Assembly: GCF_023734135.1 (NCBI RefSeq)
Contig: NZ_AP025730.1
Location: 4,340,001 to 4,404,000, forward strand
Direction of reading: 5' to 3'
Source: Sphaerotilus microaerophilus
Lineage (GTDB): Bacteria > Pseudomonadota > Gammaproteobacteria > Burkholderiales > Burkholderiaceae_C
Length of the DNA stretch: 64,000 bases
Position numbers and translations under genes: made by a program. The notes beneath the pieces are model-generated. The model was not told the origin of the DNA. It worked only from the letters and a program-made list of their open reading frames with translations, and made no database searches. Positions 24,416 through 33,719 of the stretch are shown piece after piece. How positions within the stretch are numbered: position 1 is the first letter of the stretch; the number at the start of each line of letters is the position of its first letter.

Positions 24416-25165
24416 TCAGGCTACGGAGCCCCCAGCCGCGGCATCGGGCCGCTCCTGGATGGCGGGAAGGGGAGCGTCGATGGCAGAACCATCGGCGGGG
24501 GCATCACCTGCCTCATCGGCCGGTGATGCGGAAGAAGAGCGATCCGGCGCTTCGAGCACGTCGGCAGCCGGGAGCGCCACCTCGTCCAGCAGCGAGGCCT
24601 GCTGCGGCAGGCGCTGGGCCAAGTTGGCGAGCGCCGACATGGGCGCCACGCCCGGTGCAGCCGCCATTTCGGGCAGCTGGTCCAGCGACTTCAGCCCGAG
24701 GTCGTCCAGGAACTGCCGTGTCGTGGCGTACAGCGCCGGGCGGCCCGGGGCCTCGCGGTAGCCGATCACGTCGATCCAGCCGCGGTCCTCCAACTGCTTG
24801 ACGATCTGGGTGCTCACCGTCACGCCACGGATCTCCTCGATGTCGCCGCGCGTGACCGGTTGGCGATAGGCAATGATGGCCAGTGTCTCCAGCACCGCCC
24901 GCGAGTAACGCGGCGGTTTCTCGGGGTGCAGCCGGTCCAGGAAGAGGCGCATCTCGGGCCGGCTCTGGAAGCGCCAGCCTGAGGCAATATTGACCAGCTC
25001 GACGCCGCGGCCTGACCAGTCACGCACCAACTCGTCGAGCAGCATGCGCAGGGTATCCGCACCCAGCGCGCCATCGAACAGCGCCCGCATCTCGCGCAGC
25101 GGCAAGGGCTGCTGCGCGCAGATGAGCGCGGTCTCCAGGACGCGCTTCGCATCCCTCGTGTCCAT
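24416..25165 (-). CDS. scpB: Segregation and condensation protein B
   Basis: ScpB binds ScpA in the SMC condensin complex. The winged-helix pair is recognisable from [20 protein letters not shown] and [19 protein letters not shown] through [20 protein letters not shown]. The ATG at 25165 gives 249 residues with a family-like start; upstream codons are not conserved in style. The C-terminal 60 residues are acidic and low in complexity. No scpA lies in the window. Confidence 0.93.
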   Translation of the reverse strand: MDTRDAKRVLETALICAQQPLPLREMRALFDGALGADTLRMLLDELVRDWSGRGVELVNIASGWRFQSRPEMRLFLDRLHPEKPPRYSRAVLETLAIIAYRQPVTRGDIEEIRGVTVSTQIVKQLEDRGWIDVIGYREAPGRPALYATTRQFLDDLGLKSLDQLPEMAAAPGVAPMSALANLAQRLPQQASLLDEVALPAADVLEAPDRSSSASPADEAGDAPADGSAIDAPLPAIQERPDAAAGGSVA

Positions 25166-25503
25166 CCGTTCGTCAGTCTGATGAGCCCGTCTTGCCGACA
25201 GGCGGTAATCAGGGCACAAGTCCCTGTGGTTCGATCACCCTACCGGACTCGACCCTCTCGCCACGCGGAGGTCTGAGCCGGCTCATTGCTTCGGCGGGCC
25301 ATGGCAGGCTCACCGGCATCGACACCTGCCACCCGGCGCCATCCGCCTCGGGTCGGCCAGGGGCCGTCGTTTCTTGGTTCCAGCGTGCTGGGATCTGCAC
25401 TCCCGCCCTGCGTGCCCGTCGGTCGGGCCGTGTGTACCAGGAGCGGTTGCGCCTCGGTGTCTTCAAATGCCCGCCCAGATCGGCTTGACCGGCGCAGACA
25501 TCC
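25166..25503. other. Intergenic stretch with no recognised gene
   Basis: A 338-base interval between the scpB start and the rluD stop. Frames are open on both strands, but their translations show no domain, no usable start with a ribosome-binding site, and composition like non-coding shadow. I see no tRNA, repeat or intrinsic terminator. The scpB-rluB promoter is expected near 25170-25260, but no clear -10/-35 pair is visible. Confidence 0.5.
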
Positions 25504-26718
25504 TCATGCGTCACGTTTTTCCAGCATTGTAGCGGCAGCGCGCAGTACCGCCGGGCCTAGCTGCTGCCAGGCCGTCGCCAGATCGGGGGGCAGTGCGGCG
25601 GAAAAGACACGCCAGCCGCCCAGCACCGGGTGCTCGAAGGACAGTCGCGCCGCGTGCAGGGCCTGCCGCGCCAGGCCCAGCTGGGGCCGCCCACCGTAGA
25701 GCGCATCGGCCACCAGCGGGTGGCCGATGGCCGCCAGGTGCACGCGGATCTGGTGCGTGCGCCCGGTGTGCAGGCGGCAGCACCAGGCGCTGACCCAGGC
25801 GCCGGCCGATGCGCCACCACCGCCGGTGGCCAACGAACCGGCAGGCAACTCGACGCTGGCCAGGCAGTGCGCGTCGGTGCGCGCCGGCTTGCCGGCCGGG
25901 TGCACCGCCATGCGCACACGCGACACCGGGTCGCGCCCCACCGGCCGGTCGATCACCTCCAGGCCGCTGGCATGGCGCCCATGCGCCAGCGCCAGGTACT
26001 CGCGCCGCACCTCGTGCGCCGCGATCGCGCGCACCAGCGCGGTCTGTGCCACCAGCGTCTTGGCCACCACCATCAGGCCGGAGGTGTCCTTGTCCAGCCG
26101 GTGCACGATGCCCGCGCGCGGCAGCAGCGCCGCGCCAGCGTGGTGGGCCAGCAGCCCGTTGAGCAGCGTGCCGGACCAGTGGCCCGCCGCCGGGTGCACG
26201 ACGAGCCCGGCCGGCTTGTCGACCACCAGCAGGTGTTCGTCCTCGAACACGATGGACAGCGGCAGCGGCTCGGCCTGGAAGGCCGTACTCTGCGCGGTGG
26301 GCCGCAGCAGCACCTCGATCACCTGCCCGACCGACACCTTGCGAGACGGCTTGGTCTGCACCAGGCCGTCGCAGCGCACCAGGCCATCGGCAATCAGTTG
26401 CTGCAGGTGGCTGCGCGAGAACTCCGGCGCCAGCGCCACCAGCCAGCCGTCCAGCCGCTGGCCGTGCTCGGTCACCTCGACGCGGGCCTGGCGTTGCTCC
26501 CCACCGTGCGCCGCCTCGCCATCGGCCGCCCCGGGCAGGCCGGCATCACCGCCCGCGGGGGAGTCCTCTCCGCCATCCTCATCCCCGCCCTCGTCAAGGG
26601 CCACACCCTCATCCAGCCCGTCCACCTCGTCGGCGACGGCGGCACGCGCCTGCCCGGGTGCGCGATCACCCGCCCCGCTCCCGGGAAGCCCTGCCCCGGC
26701 GCGCGCACTGCGCTTCAT
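25504..26718 (-). CDS. rluD: 23S rRNA pseudouridine synthase RluD
   Basis: RluD makes the pseudouridines of helix 69 in 23S rRNA. An S4 domain (RLDGWLVALAPEFSRSHLQQ, from about residue 88) precedes the core with HRLDKDTSGLMVVAKT at 206, catalytic aspartate 209, and HTGRTHQIRVHLA. The ATG at 26718 gives 404 residues. The first 80 are an acidic Gly/Ala/Asp extension not usual in the family. A Gly/Ala insert (TGGGGASAGAW) breaks the core before the RLHTGRTHQ motif. It is divergent from bamD, as in many proteobacteria. Confidence 0.94.
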   Translation of the reverse strand: MKRSARAGAGLPGSGAGDRAPGQARAAVADEVDGLDEGVALDEGGDEDGGEDSPAGGDAGLPGAADGEAAHGGEQRQARVEVTEHGQRLDGWLVALAPEFSRSHLQQLIADGLVRCDGLVQTKPSRKVSVGQVIEVLLRPTAQSTAFQAEPLPLSIVFEDEHLLVVDKPAGLVVHPAAGHWSGTLLNGLLAHHAGAALLPRAGIVHRLDKDTSGLMVVAKTLVAQTALVRAIAAHEVRREYLALAHGRHASGLEVIDRPVGRDPVSRVRMAVHPAGKPARTDAHCLASVELPAGSLATGGGGASAGAWVSAWCCRLHTGRTHQIRVHLAAIGHPLVADALYGGRPQLGLARQALHAARLSFEHPVLGGWRVFSAALPPDLATAWQQLGPAVLRAAATMLEKRDA

Positions 26719-26723
26719 ATAAT
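26718..26723 (+). promoter_or_regulatory. Candidate -10 element for bamD
   Basis: A consensus TATAAT lies in the rluD-bamD gap and would start transcription near 26730, about 50 bases before bamD. No good -35 hexamer is found 16-19 bases upstream, so support is partial. It abuts the rluD start codon on the other strand. Confidence 0.4.
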
Positions 26724-26778
26724 CCTTCACTCGATGGGTCACAGGCGCAGCCAACCAAGGCTGCGACACAGGAAACAC

Positions 26779-27597
26779 ATGTTCAAGCTCAGTGCGGGCC
26801 TGCCCGCCCGGACCGCCGCGTGGGTGATGGCGGCGCTGCTGGCGACGCTGCTCGGCGCTTGCGCAACCGACCCCAAGAAGGGCGACGATGCCAAGGCCGT
26901 CGCCAAATTGTACGAAGAGGCCCGCGAGGAGGCCGCCGCCGGCGCCTACGACGCCGCCATCAAGCTCTATGAGCGCCTCGAAGGTCAGGCCGCTGGCACG
27001 CTGCTGGCCCAGCAGGCCCAGCTGGAGCAGGCCTACCTGCTCTACAAGCAGCAGGAGAAGGCGCGCGCGCTGTCGGTGGTCGAGCGCTTCCTCAGGCTGC
27101 ACCCCACCAGCCCGGCGGCCGACTACGCGCTGTACCTGCAGGGGCTGATCAACTTCAACGACGACCTGGGCCTGTTCGGCAACCTGATCAAGCAGGACCT
27201 GTCCGAGCGCGACCAGCAGGCCTCGCGCGACGCCTACTCGGCCTTCAAGCAGCTGGTCGAGCGCTTTCCGGAGTCGAAGTACGCGCCCGACGCCGTGCTG
27301 CGCATGAAGTACATCATCGCCACGCTGGCCGGCTACGAGGTGCACGTGGCGCGCTACTACTACGAGCGCGGCGCCTACGTGGCCGCCGCCAACCGCGCCC
27401 AGCAGGCCCTGCAGGACTACCGCGGCGTGCCCGCGGCCGAGGAGGCGCTGTACCTGATGGTGGCCAGCTACGAGAAACTCGGCCTGCCGCAGCTGCGCGA
27501 TGACGCCCTGCGCGTGCTGAAGAACAACTATCCGAAGAGCGCCTGGCTGCAACGCGGCTACGAGGTGCAGCAACAGAAGGGCTGGTGGCCGTTCTGA
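26779..27597 (+). CDS. bamD: Outer-membrane assembly lipoprotein BamD
   Basis: BamD is the essential lipoprotein of the BAM complex. The signal peptide ends at LLGAC (cysteine 28). Tetratricopeptide-like repeats follow: AKLYEEAREEAAAGAYDAA, FLRLHPTSPAADYALYLQGL and AFKQLVERFPESKYAPDAV. The ATG at 26779 gives 272 residues, with AGGAAA upstream. Its stop is 8 bases from that of the convergent helicase gene. Confidence 0.95.
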   Translation: MFKLSAGLPARTAAWVMAALLATLLGACATDPKKGDDAKAVAKLYEEAREEAAAGAYDAAIKLYERLEGQAAGTLLAQQAQLEQAYLLYKQQEKARALSVVERFLRLHPTSPAADYALYLQGLINFNDDLGLFGNLIKQDLSERDQQASRDAYSAFKQLVERFPESKYAPDAVLRMKYIIATLAGYEVHVARYYYERGAYVAAANRAQQALQDYRGVPAAEEALYLMVASYEKLGLPQLRDDALRVLKNNYPKSAWLQRGYEVQQQKGWWPF

Positions 27598-27604
27598 TCT
27601 GACG

Positions 27605-29605
27605 CTATGCGGGCTCCCGCAGCGTGGCGAGCCAGTCCAGCGCCTCGGCCTCGTTGTCCACCAGGCCCATCGGCGGCAGCGCAGCCAGCAGGCGCTGGCC
27701 GTAGCCCATCGTCACCAGCCGGCTGTCGCACACCGCCAGCAGGCCCCGGTCGGTCTCGCTGCGGATCAGCCGGCCCGCGCCCTGCTTGAGCGCGATCGCC
27801 GCCTCGGGGATCGAGTGATCGGCAAAGGCATTGCCGCCCTCGGCCTCGATGGCGCGGCAGCGTGCTTCCACCAGCGGGTCGTTCGGCGGTGGGAAGGGCA
27901 ACTTGTCGATCACCACGCACTGCAGCGCCTCGCCCGGCACGTCGATGCCCTCCCAGAAGCTGTGCGAGCCCACCAGCACCGCCCGCGGCGCGGCCAGGTA
28001 CTGCGCCAGCAGCGCCCGCTTGGACGACTCGCCCTGCACGAAGACCTGCAGTGGCGGATCCACCTGGGCGAGCTGCTCGCGCAGCCCCTGGCCGATGGTC
28101 TGCAGCGCCCGCAACGTGGTGGTCAGCACGAAGGTCCGCCCGCCCAGCGCCTGGGCGCAGCGGGCCGCCAGGCGCGTCACCGCTGCCGGGTGACCCGGGT
28201 CGCTGGGACGGGGGAAGCGCCCCGGCACCAGCAGCCGCGCATGGCGGGGGTAGTCGAAGGGGCTGCCGGCGCGCAGCATGCGCGCGTCCTCGACCCCCGC
28301 GCTGCGGGTGAACCAGGTCAACTCCTCGTCATCGCCCAGCGTGGCGGAGGTGAAGATCCAGGCGCGGCTGGCACCCTCCACCTCGGCACGCAGCGCCTCA
28401 CGGATGTCCAGCGGCGCCTCGGCCAGGCGGGCCTGGTGCAAGGTCAGGTCGATCCAGCGCACGAAACCCGGCGCCGTCGGCTTGCCAAAGCCTGCCGCCG
28501 TGGCCCCCAGCGTCGTGGCCCGCTCGGCCAGCCGGGCCAGCTCGGGCGCGGCGTCCGCCACGGCCGACAGCGCCGCGCGCGTCGCCGCACAGGCAGCGGC
28601 CACCGCAGCGAGCGCGGCGGCAAAGCCTGCATCGCCCCCCCGCTCCTCCCAGCGCAGCCGCCCCACACCCCGCTGCCCACCGCCGGCGCAGGCCAGGCGC
28701 AGCTCGCGCGCCGCCATCTCCACCTGCCCCGCCAACGCCTGCCAGTCCTGCAGGCCCCGGGCCTGCGCCAGGCCTGCGGCGAGCAGGTCGCGGGTGAAGT
28801 CCAGCAGCTGCGCCGACCCCAGCGAGCGGCCGAGGAACTGCACCCCCGCCTCGTTGAGCTGGTGCGCCTCGTCGAACACCACCGCGTCCACCGTTGGCAG
28901 CAGCTCGGCCATGCCGGTGTCGCGCACCATCAGGTCGGCGAAGAAGAGGTGGTGGTTGACCACGCAGAGATCGGCCTGCAGCGCCTCGCGCCGCGCCAGC
29001 ATCACGGGGCAGTCGCGCAGCTTCGGGCAGTCGCTACCCAGGCAGTTCTCGCGGCTGGAGGTCACCAGCGGGATCACCGGCGAGCGCTCGTCGAGCATCG
29101 GCAGCTCGGCGAGGTCCCCGGTGCGCGTCGTGTGCGACCATTCCTCCACTCGGGCAAGCATGCGCACCGAATGGCGATCGGGCAGCTGGGCGTCGTGGCG
29201 CGCCTGCTCCAGCCGGTAGGGGCAGAGGTAGGAGCTGCGCCCCTTCAGCAGCGCGATGCGCACCGGCAGCTGGAAAGTCCGCACCAGCCGCGGCAGATCC
29301 CGCAGGAAGAGCTGGTCCTGCAGGCTCTTGGTGGCGGTGCTCACCAGGGCGCGCAGACCCGACAGCAGCAGCGGCACCAGGTAGGCATAGGTCTTGCCTA
29401 CGCCGGTGCCCGCCTCGGCCACCAGCACCGAGCGCGACTCCAACGCCTGCGCCACCGCATCGGCCAGGTCGTTCTGCACCTCGCGGGGGCGGAACTGCGC
29501 ATCGGCCCGCGCCAGCGGCCCCTGGTCCGAGAAGGCCAGTGCCACCTCGTCGCGCAGCAGGGAGATCGGAGGCAGCAACGGCTCGCCCTGGTCAGGCGGC
29601 GTCAT
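27605..29605 (-). CDS. DinG/YoaA-type ATP-dependent DNA helicase with Fe-S domain
   Basis: An XPD-like superfamily 2 helicase acting on DNA repair or R-loop substrates. Walker A is AEAGTGVGKTYAY (from residue 63), the DEAH box is DAVVFDEAHQLNE, and the Fe-S cysteines appear as LCPYRLEQ and NCLGSDCPKLRDCPVM. Later motifs include GSHSFWEGIDVPG and QGAGRLIRSETDRG. At 666 residues it is close to YoaA. The start ATG at 29605 overlaps the stop of the DUF465 gene as ATGA, so the two are translated together. Confidence 0.92.
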   Translation of the reverse strand: MTPPDQGEPLLPPISLLRDEVALAFSDQGPLARADAQFRPREVQNDLADAVAQALESRSVLVAEAGTGVGKTYAYLVPLLLSGLRALVSTATKSLQDQLFLRDLPRLVRTFQLPVRIALLKGRSSYLCPYRLEQARHDAQLPDRHSVRMLARVEEWSHTTRTGDLAELPMLDERSPVIPLVTSSRENCLGSDCPKLRDCPVMLARREALQADLCVVNHHLFFADLMVRDTGMAELLPTVDAVVFDEAHQLNEAGVQFLGRSLGSAQLLDFTRDLLAAGLAQARGLQDWQALAGQVEMAARELRLACAGGGQRGVGRLRWEERGGDAGFAAALAAVAAACAATRAALSAVADAAPELARLAERATTLGATAAGFGKPTAPGFVRWIDLTLHQARLAEAPLDIREALRAEVEGASRAWIFTSATLGDDEELTWFTRSAGVEDARMLRAGSPFDYPRHARLLVPGRFPRPSDPGHPAAVTRLAARCAQALGGRTFVLTTTLRALQTIGQGLREQLAQVDPPLQVFVQGESSKRALLAQYLAAPRAVLVGSHSFWEGIDVPGEALQCVVIDKLPFPPPNDPLVEARCRAIEAEGGNAFADHSIPEAAIALKQGAGRLIRSETDRGLLAVCDSRLVTMGYGQRLLAALPPMGLVDNEAEALDWLATLREPA

Positions 29606-29805
29606 GCCGGCTCGGGCGGATCGACGTCGTTTTCCAGCTGCGCGATCTGGTCGCGCAACAGCAGGCGACGCTTCTTCAAGCGGCGCATCGCCAGCTCATC
29701 GATGGGCACCGCATGCGCCAGGCGGTCGATCATGTCGTCGAGATCGGCATGTTCGATGCGCAACTCGATCAGGCGGCGCTGCGGAGATCGCAGGTTCTCT
29801 TCCAT
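29602..29805 (-). CDS. DUF465 (YdcH-like) small coiled-coil protein
   Basis: A 67-residue charged helical protein. The pattern LIELRIEHADLDDMIDRLA and the basic stretch RRLKKRRLLLRDQIAQLEND are the DUF465 signature (E. coli YdcH). Function is unknown. It overlaps the helicase gene by four bases, and its start is 52 bases from the divergent phosphatase gene. Confidence 0.85.
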   Translation of the reverse strand: MEENLRSPQRRLIELRIEHADLDDMIDRLAHAVPIDELAMRRLKKRRLLLRDQIAQLENDVDPPEPA

Positions 29806-29857
29806 AGTCGTGCATCATCAACAGGGCTGCCCGAGGGAAGCGATTATAGTTTTCGGC

Positions 29858-30625
29858 ATGACGACGCAGTCCCTGGGTTATCGCCTCTCCGCGGCCACCG
29901 GCATCGACCGAGGCGACCGGCTTTACCAGCAGGACCAGGTCGAGGTCTTCGTCCACCCGCGTGTGCCAGGCTGCCTGCTTGCCATCCTCGCCGACGGCAT
30001 GGGTGGCAAGAGCGGTGGCCGCAAGGCCGCCGACCAGGTCCTGCTGATCGCCAGGCAGCTCTTCGAACGCTTCGCCCCCGGCCGCGACAACGCCCCGGAC
30101 CTGCTGCGTCGGCTGGTGCAGGAATCGCACCTGATGATCAAGCTGACGGCGATCACCTCCGAGCAGGAGCCGCACAGCACGATCGCCGCCGCCCTGGTCC
30201 TGCCCAACCGGGAATGCCACATCGCCCACGCTGGCGACTCGCGCGTCTACGTCTTCAAGGGCGCACAGATGCAGATGCGCACCCTGGACCACTCCCTGGT
30301 GCAGCGCATGGTCGAGCAGGGTGACCTCTCCGAGGAAGAGGCCAACGACCACCCGCACGCCAACCTGCTCACCGGCTGCCTGGGCGCCGACGAGGACCCG
30401 CCAATGACGCTGGCACGCGTCGAGCAGCTCGACGTCGGCGACTCCGTGCTGGTCTGCAGCGATGGCCTCTGGCACTACTTCACCGCCCGTGAGCTGGGCA
30501 CCATCACCAATGCCCTGCGCCCGCGCGACGCCAGCAAGATGCTGATCAGCAAGGCCCGACAGCGCGCCCGCGGGGGCGGCGACAACCTGTCGCTCGCGCT
30601 GGTGCGGCTGGATCCGCTGGGGTAG
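29858..30625 (+). CDS. PP2C-family serine/threonine protein phosphatase
   Basis: A soluble Stp1-like phosphatase using two metal ions. The motifs are complete: DRLYQQDQVEVF, LADGMGGKSGGRKAAD, HIAHAGDSRVYVFKG, VLVCSDGLWHYF and GGGDNLSLALVRL. The ATG at 29858 gives 255 residues. TATAGT lies 8-13 bases before the start codon, so the mRNA may be nearly leaderless; no Shine-Dalgarno lies at the right distance. No kinase gene adjoins it. Confidence 0.92.
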   Translation: MTTQSLGYRLSAATGIDRGDRLYQQDQVEVFVHPRVPGCLLAILADGMGGKSGGRKAADQVLLIARQLFERFAPGRDNAPDLLRRLVQESHLMIKLTAITSEQEPHSTIAAALVLPNRECHIAHAGDSRVYVFKGAQMQMRTLDHSLVQRMVEQGDLSEEEANDHPHANLLTGCLGADEDPPMTLARVEQLDVGDSVLVCSDGLWHYFTARELGTITNALRPRDASKMLISKARQRARGGGDNLSLALVRLDPLG

Positions 30626-30661
30626 CCGGGGTAAGGCGCCCGGCCTCGCCCGGCCAGGCGG

Positions 30662-30687
30662 AAAACCCGCGGAGGCGCCCTCCGCGG
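30662..30687 (-). terminator. Intrinsic terminator of the DUF4405 gene
   Basis: On the minus strand a 9-bp perfect stem (CCGCGGAGG at 30667-30675 with CCTCCGCGG at 30679-30687) with a 3-base loop is followed by TTTTCC. It begins 9 bases past the stop of the DUF4405 gene and also faces the convergent phosphatase gene. Confidence 0.6.
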
Positions 30688-30695
30688 AATCGACC

Positions 30696-31196
30696 TCACT
30701 GGCGCCGGGCCAGCACCCTCAGCGCGGCACCCATGCGCTCACGGTCCCCGCCGGTGACGCTGCCGATCGAGGCATTCTCGTCAGCCAGCGCGATGCCGGA
30801 GCCGGCCAGGGCCTTCAGCGCCTGCTCGCTGGACTTGCCGAACAGCGGTGCCACTGCCTTCAGCGGCGCCTGCGAGATCGCCCGCATCGCGATGGCCGGC
30901 GGGGACATCGGCTCGCCGCCGCTGCCGCCCAGCGGCACGAAGGACGCGCCGATGAGCAGCACACACACGGCCATCGCGGCCGCGCCCGCGCCCGGCTTGA
31001 AGTAGCGCTTGAAGCCCAGCCAGTTGGCGGTGACGTGCAGCGCGGCAGCGGCCACCACCACCCAACCGGCCCACTCGTGTACCGTCTTCTGCAGCGAGCT
31101 GTCAAGGTGGAAGAACATCAGCAGGCCGGTGACGGCCATCAGCGCGAACACACCGATCGTCAGGGGGGTGGCCCATTCGCGGGAAACCTGGATCAT
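30696..31196 (-). CDS. DUF4405-type cytochrome b-like membrane protein
   Basis: A 166-residue membrane protein. Hydrophobic segments are PLTIGVFALMAVTGLLMFF, WAGWVVVAAAALHVTANWL and AAAMAVCVLLIGASFVPL. Histidines within or beside them (HLDSS, HEWAG, ALHVT) suit haem or quinone contact, as proposed for this family. The C-terminal third is soluble. The ATG at 31196 has a strong AAGGAG upstream; the longer open frame is ignored. The family is a moderate-confidence match and the function is not known. Confidence 0.7.
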   Translation of the reverse strand: MIQVSREWATPLTIGVFALMAVTGLLMFFHLDSSLQKTVHEWAGWVVVAAAALHVTANWLGFKRYFKPGAGAAAMAVCVLLIGASFVPLGGSGGEPMSPPAIAMRAISQAPLKAVAPLFGKSSEQALKALAGSGIALADENASIGSVTGGDRERMGAALRVLARRQ

Positions 31197-31301
31197 CCTT
31201 TTCTCCTTGGGAAGTGCAACAGGGATGGGCGGGAGTCTGGAAACCGCTCGGGAACCTCTCCGCCTTGCCAGCATGGTGGCGTGCGAATGTGGAGGAATTG
31301 C

Positions 31302-31320
31302 GTAGAAACCAGTAGAAACC
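31302..31320 (+). repeat. Two direct repeats GTAGAAACC
   Basis: GTAGAAACC occurs at 31302-31310 and 31312-31320, giving a 10-base period. It lies in the divergent region between the DUF4405 gene and the OmpR-type fragment. Head-to-tail sites with a 10-11-base period are what OmpR/PhoB-type regulators bind. Confidence 0.5.
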
Positions 31321-31451
31321 CTGGGCCCATGTGCACTTGAGCCCGCTCGAGGCCCCTGGACGACAGCGACGCCGCCCGTTGATCGACGCACGTGCCAGGG
31401 CCACTGCCGCATGCGCCGATATTTGCCCAGCCCCAGGCCTGCGACGCTGCA

Positions 31452-31704
31452 ATGAAATCCCCCGGCATCACCCTGAAGCTCTTCCTCGCCGTGCTGGCCA
31501 CCGCCCCCGACGGCGCCTCATCCCGCGACCAGCTGTTCGACCGCCTGCACGCCGACCAGCGCACTGAGCGACCACACCGCCGACAGCCACGTCAGGAACC
31601 TGCGCCGCAAACTCGAACGCGCCGGCGCGACCCCGGACGCGATTCGCTCGATCCATGGCGTGGGGTATCGCTTCGCGCCGGAGCTCCTGATGGGCGGCGA
31701 GTGA
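31452..31704 (+). pseudogene. Frameshifted OmpR-type winged-helix regulator fragment
   Basis: The first part (MKSPGITLKLFLAVLATAPD then ASSRDQLFDRL) matches the start of an OmpR/PhoB DNA-binding domain. From about 31560 the match moves to the next frame: LSDHTADSHVRNLRRKLERA, then IRSIHGVGYRFAPELL, ending at TGA 31702-31704. The two halves join only if one base is gained or two are lost near 31555-31565. No receiver domain lies upstream. It is therefore a broken remnant, unless the shift is a sequencing error, in which case it would encode an isolated winged helix of about 83 residues. Confidence 0.75.
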
Positions 31705-31766
31705 TGCGCCGCAATCGCAACCTGCACCGCAGGCATGCTGTGGACAAGGACGCCGCCGCGCCCGCC

Positions 31767-33719
31767 TCACCCCGCCGGCACGAAGCGGCTGACCGGCCCG
31801 CGCCCGTGGACCAGCTCGACCGTGTCACGCCCGCGCGAGACGGCGACGTAGAACAGGTTGCGCTCGTCGGCGTCGTCGCCGTCAAACTCGCCGCGGCCCA
31901 GGCCGGGGATGACGACGTGGTCGTACTCCAGCCCCTTGGCCTGCTCGATGGTGGACAGCAGCAGCCCGCTTGCGCCTTGGGCCGCGGCGGACTCGCGACG
32001 CTCCTCCTGGGTGCGGATGACGCGCAGCAGCTCGGCGATCGAGGCCGGCCGGTCGGTGTCCACCACGCGCAGCAGGGCCTGCACCGAGTCGACCGCGTTG
32101 CGCACGTCCTCGGCCTGCACATAGACCTGGGCGGCCAACTCGCGTACCGGCAGGTGGCGCAGGGCCGCGTGCAGCTGGGCGACGCCGCCCTCGCGCAGCA
32201 GTGCGATGGCCCGGGCGATGCACCGGGCGCTGTCGTGGCGCTCAGTGCGCTCCAGCAGCACAGGCAGCAGGTGGCGCTGGAAATTGCCTGCCGGCGCGGC
32301 GGCGATGGTGGTGGCGGTCTCGGGATCGTCAGCGCCGTCGCGCGGCAGCGCGCCGCCGATGAAGGCCCAGGTCGCGGCCTTGGCCGCGCTCAGCGAGGTG
32401 GGCGTGAAGGCCTGCTCGTCTTCGGCCGCGGCGGCCAGGACCATGCGCACGAACAGCAGCTCCGGGCGCGCGGCGTAGGTGGTGAAGCCCACGGTGCTGT
32501 AGTCCACGTGGTAGCGCAGCAGCAGGTACTCCAGGTCCAGCGCGGCATGCGGATGGCGCAGCAGCACCGCCACGCCGGCGGCCGGGCGAGGCGGCACGGC
32601 CTGGGCGCGCTGGGCCAGCAACTCGCGCAGGTGCACCGTCAACTCGATGGCGCCGTCGCAGACCACGCTGCGCAGCGTGCTTCGCCGCGCCCGGTCGGCC
32701 GGATAGGGCTTGGCGGCAAAGCGGCCCAGCGCGTCGGCCACCGCCGGGCCGAAACGGCGTGCCTGGGTCAGCGGGAAGCGCTCGGCACGGCCGAATTCGA
32801 GGTCGAAGCCCTCGCGCAGGAACCAGGACTGCGCCCCGCTGGCGGCATGGATGACCTGGTCGACGTCGCCCACCGCGGCCAGCGGCAGCTGCGGGTACTG
32901 CGCCAGCAGCTCCTTCAGCACCGTCGCCATCGCGCGGTTCATGTCGTGGAACTCGTCGACGAACAGGCCGTGCAGCTCGCCCATGCACAGCGGGTGCGTC
33001 TCCAACGTGTAGGCCGGGTCGTCGGCGTCGAGCAGGCAGGCCAGGTCGTAGGTGGCATCCCCCGTGTAGCGAAAGCGCACGCGCTCGCCATCGGGCGTGA
33101 TCTGCACCAGCCGGTAGCGCTCATAGGCCATGAAGACCGCCAGCGTGGTGTAGTCGTGGCCGGTGTCCGCGGCCGAGGCGGGCGTGAGCCGCCAGCCCTC
33201 GGCCTGGCGCTGGTGCAGTGCCAGCGTGCCCTTGAGGTGCTCGAAGGCGCGTAGCAGCGACTCCACCGCCAGCTCGCCGCCGCCGCGCAGCGTGAACGCG
33301 CCGGGGTGGCGCGCCTCGGCTGCCTCGCGGGCCGTGACGACTGCGGCCAGCACCGCCGCACGCAGGTCCTCGGGGTGCTCGAGCGCCCTCGTTTCGCCGC
33401 CCTCGAAGACCTTCAGCCGGGCGCTGCACAGCGCATCGAAGCTGCCGATCCGGAAGGCCTTGCGCAACCGGGCGGGCGCACCCAGGCGCTCGAAGGCGCG
33501 GGCAATCGCCAAGCTGCCCGGCGCGGTGTAGCTGAGCATGAGGATGCGCGCCGGGTCGGCGCCGCTGTGCACCATGTCCAGCGCGCGCATGCACAGCGTG
33601 GTGGTCTTGCCGGTGCCGGCATTGGCCTCGATGAGCAGGCGTGCCGCGTCGCTGCGCAGGATGGCACGCTGCTCGTCGGTGGCGGCGATGGCGGCGATGG
33701 CGTTCGACCCACCCCTCAC
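31767..33719 (-). CDS. UvrD/Rep-like superfamily 1 helicase
   Basis: An ATP-dependent DNA helicase of about 650 residues. Walker A is [17 protein letters not shown] (from residue 31), motif II is [12 protein letters not shown], motif [12 protein letters not shown], motif [16 protein letters not shown] and motif [14 protein letters not shown]. The start is a GTG at 33719 that overlaps the stop of the upstream oxidoreductase gene as GTGA; the longer open frame runs into that gene and is rejected. It is shorter than UvrD (about 720). Pairing with an FAD oxidoreductase is unusual, so the link may be only translational. Confidence 0.85.
   Translation of the reverse strand: MRGGSNAIAAIAATDEQRAILRSDAARLLIEANAGTGKTTTLCMRALDMVHSGADPARILMLSYTAPGSLAIARAFERLGAPARLRKAFRIGSFDALCSARLKVFEGGETRALEHPEDLRAAVLAAVVTAREAAEARHPGAFTLRGGGELAVESLLRAFEHLKGTLALHQRQAEGWRLTPASAADTGHDYTTLAVFMAYERYRLVQITPDGERVRFRYTGDATYDLACLLDADDPAYTLETHPLCMGELHGLFVDEFHDMNRAMATVLKELLAQYPQLPLAAVGDVDQVIHAASGAQSWFLREGFDLEFGRAERFPLTQARRFGPAVADALGRFAAKPYPADRARRSTLRSVVCDGAIELTVHLRELLAQRAQAVPPRPAAGVAVLLRHPHAALDLEYLLLRYHVDYSTVGFTTYAARPELLFVRMVLAAAAEDEQAFTPTSLSAAKAATWAFIGGALPRDGADDPETATTIAAAPAGNFQRHLLPVLLERTERHDSARCIARAIALLREGGVAQLHAALRHLPVRELAAQVYVQAEDVRNAVDSVQALLRVVDTDRPASIAELLRVIRTQEERRESAAAQGASGLLLSTIEQAKGLEYDHVVIPGLGRGEFDGDDADERNLFYVAVSRGRDTVELVHGRGPVSRFVPAG

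Noticed and set aside
25209..25514. A minus-strand open frame of about 100 codons between scpB and rluD
   Set aside because: It overlaps the rluD stop, lacks a ribosome-binding site and shows no domain-like pattern.
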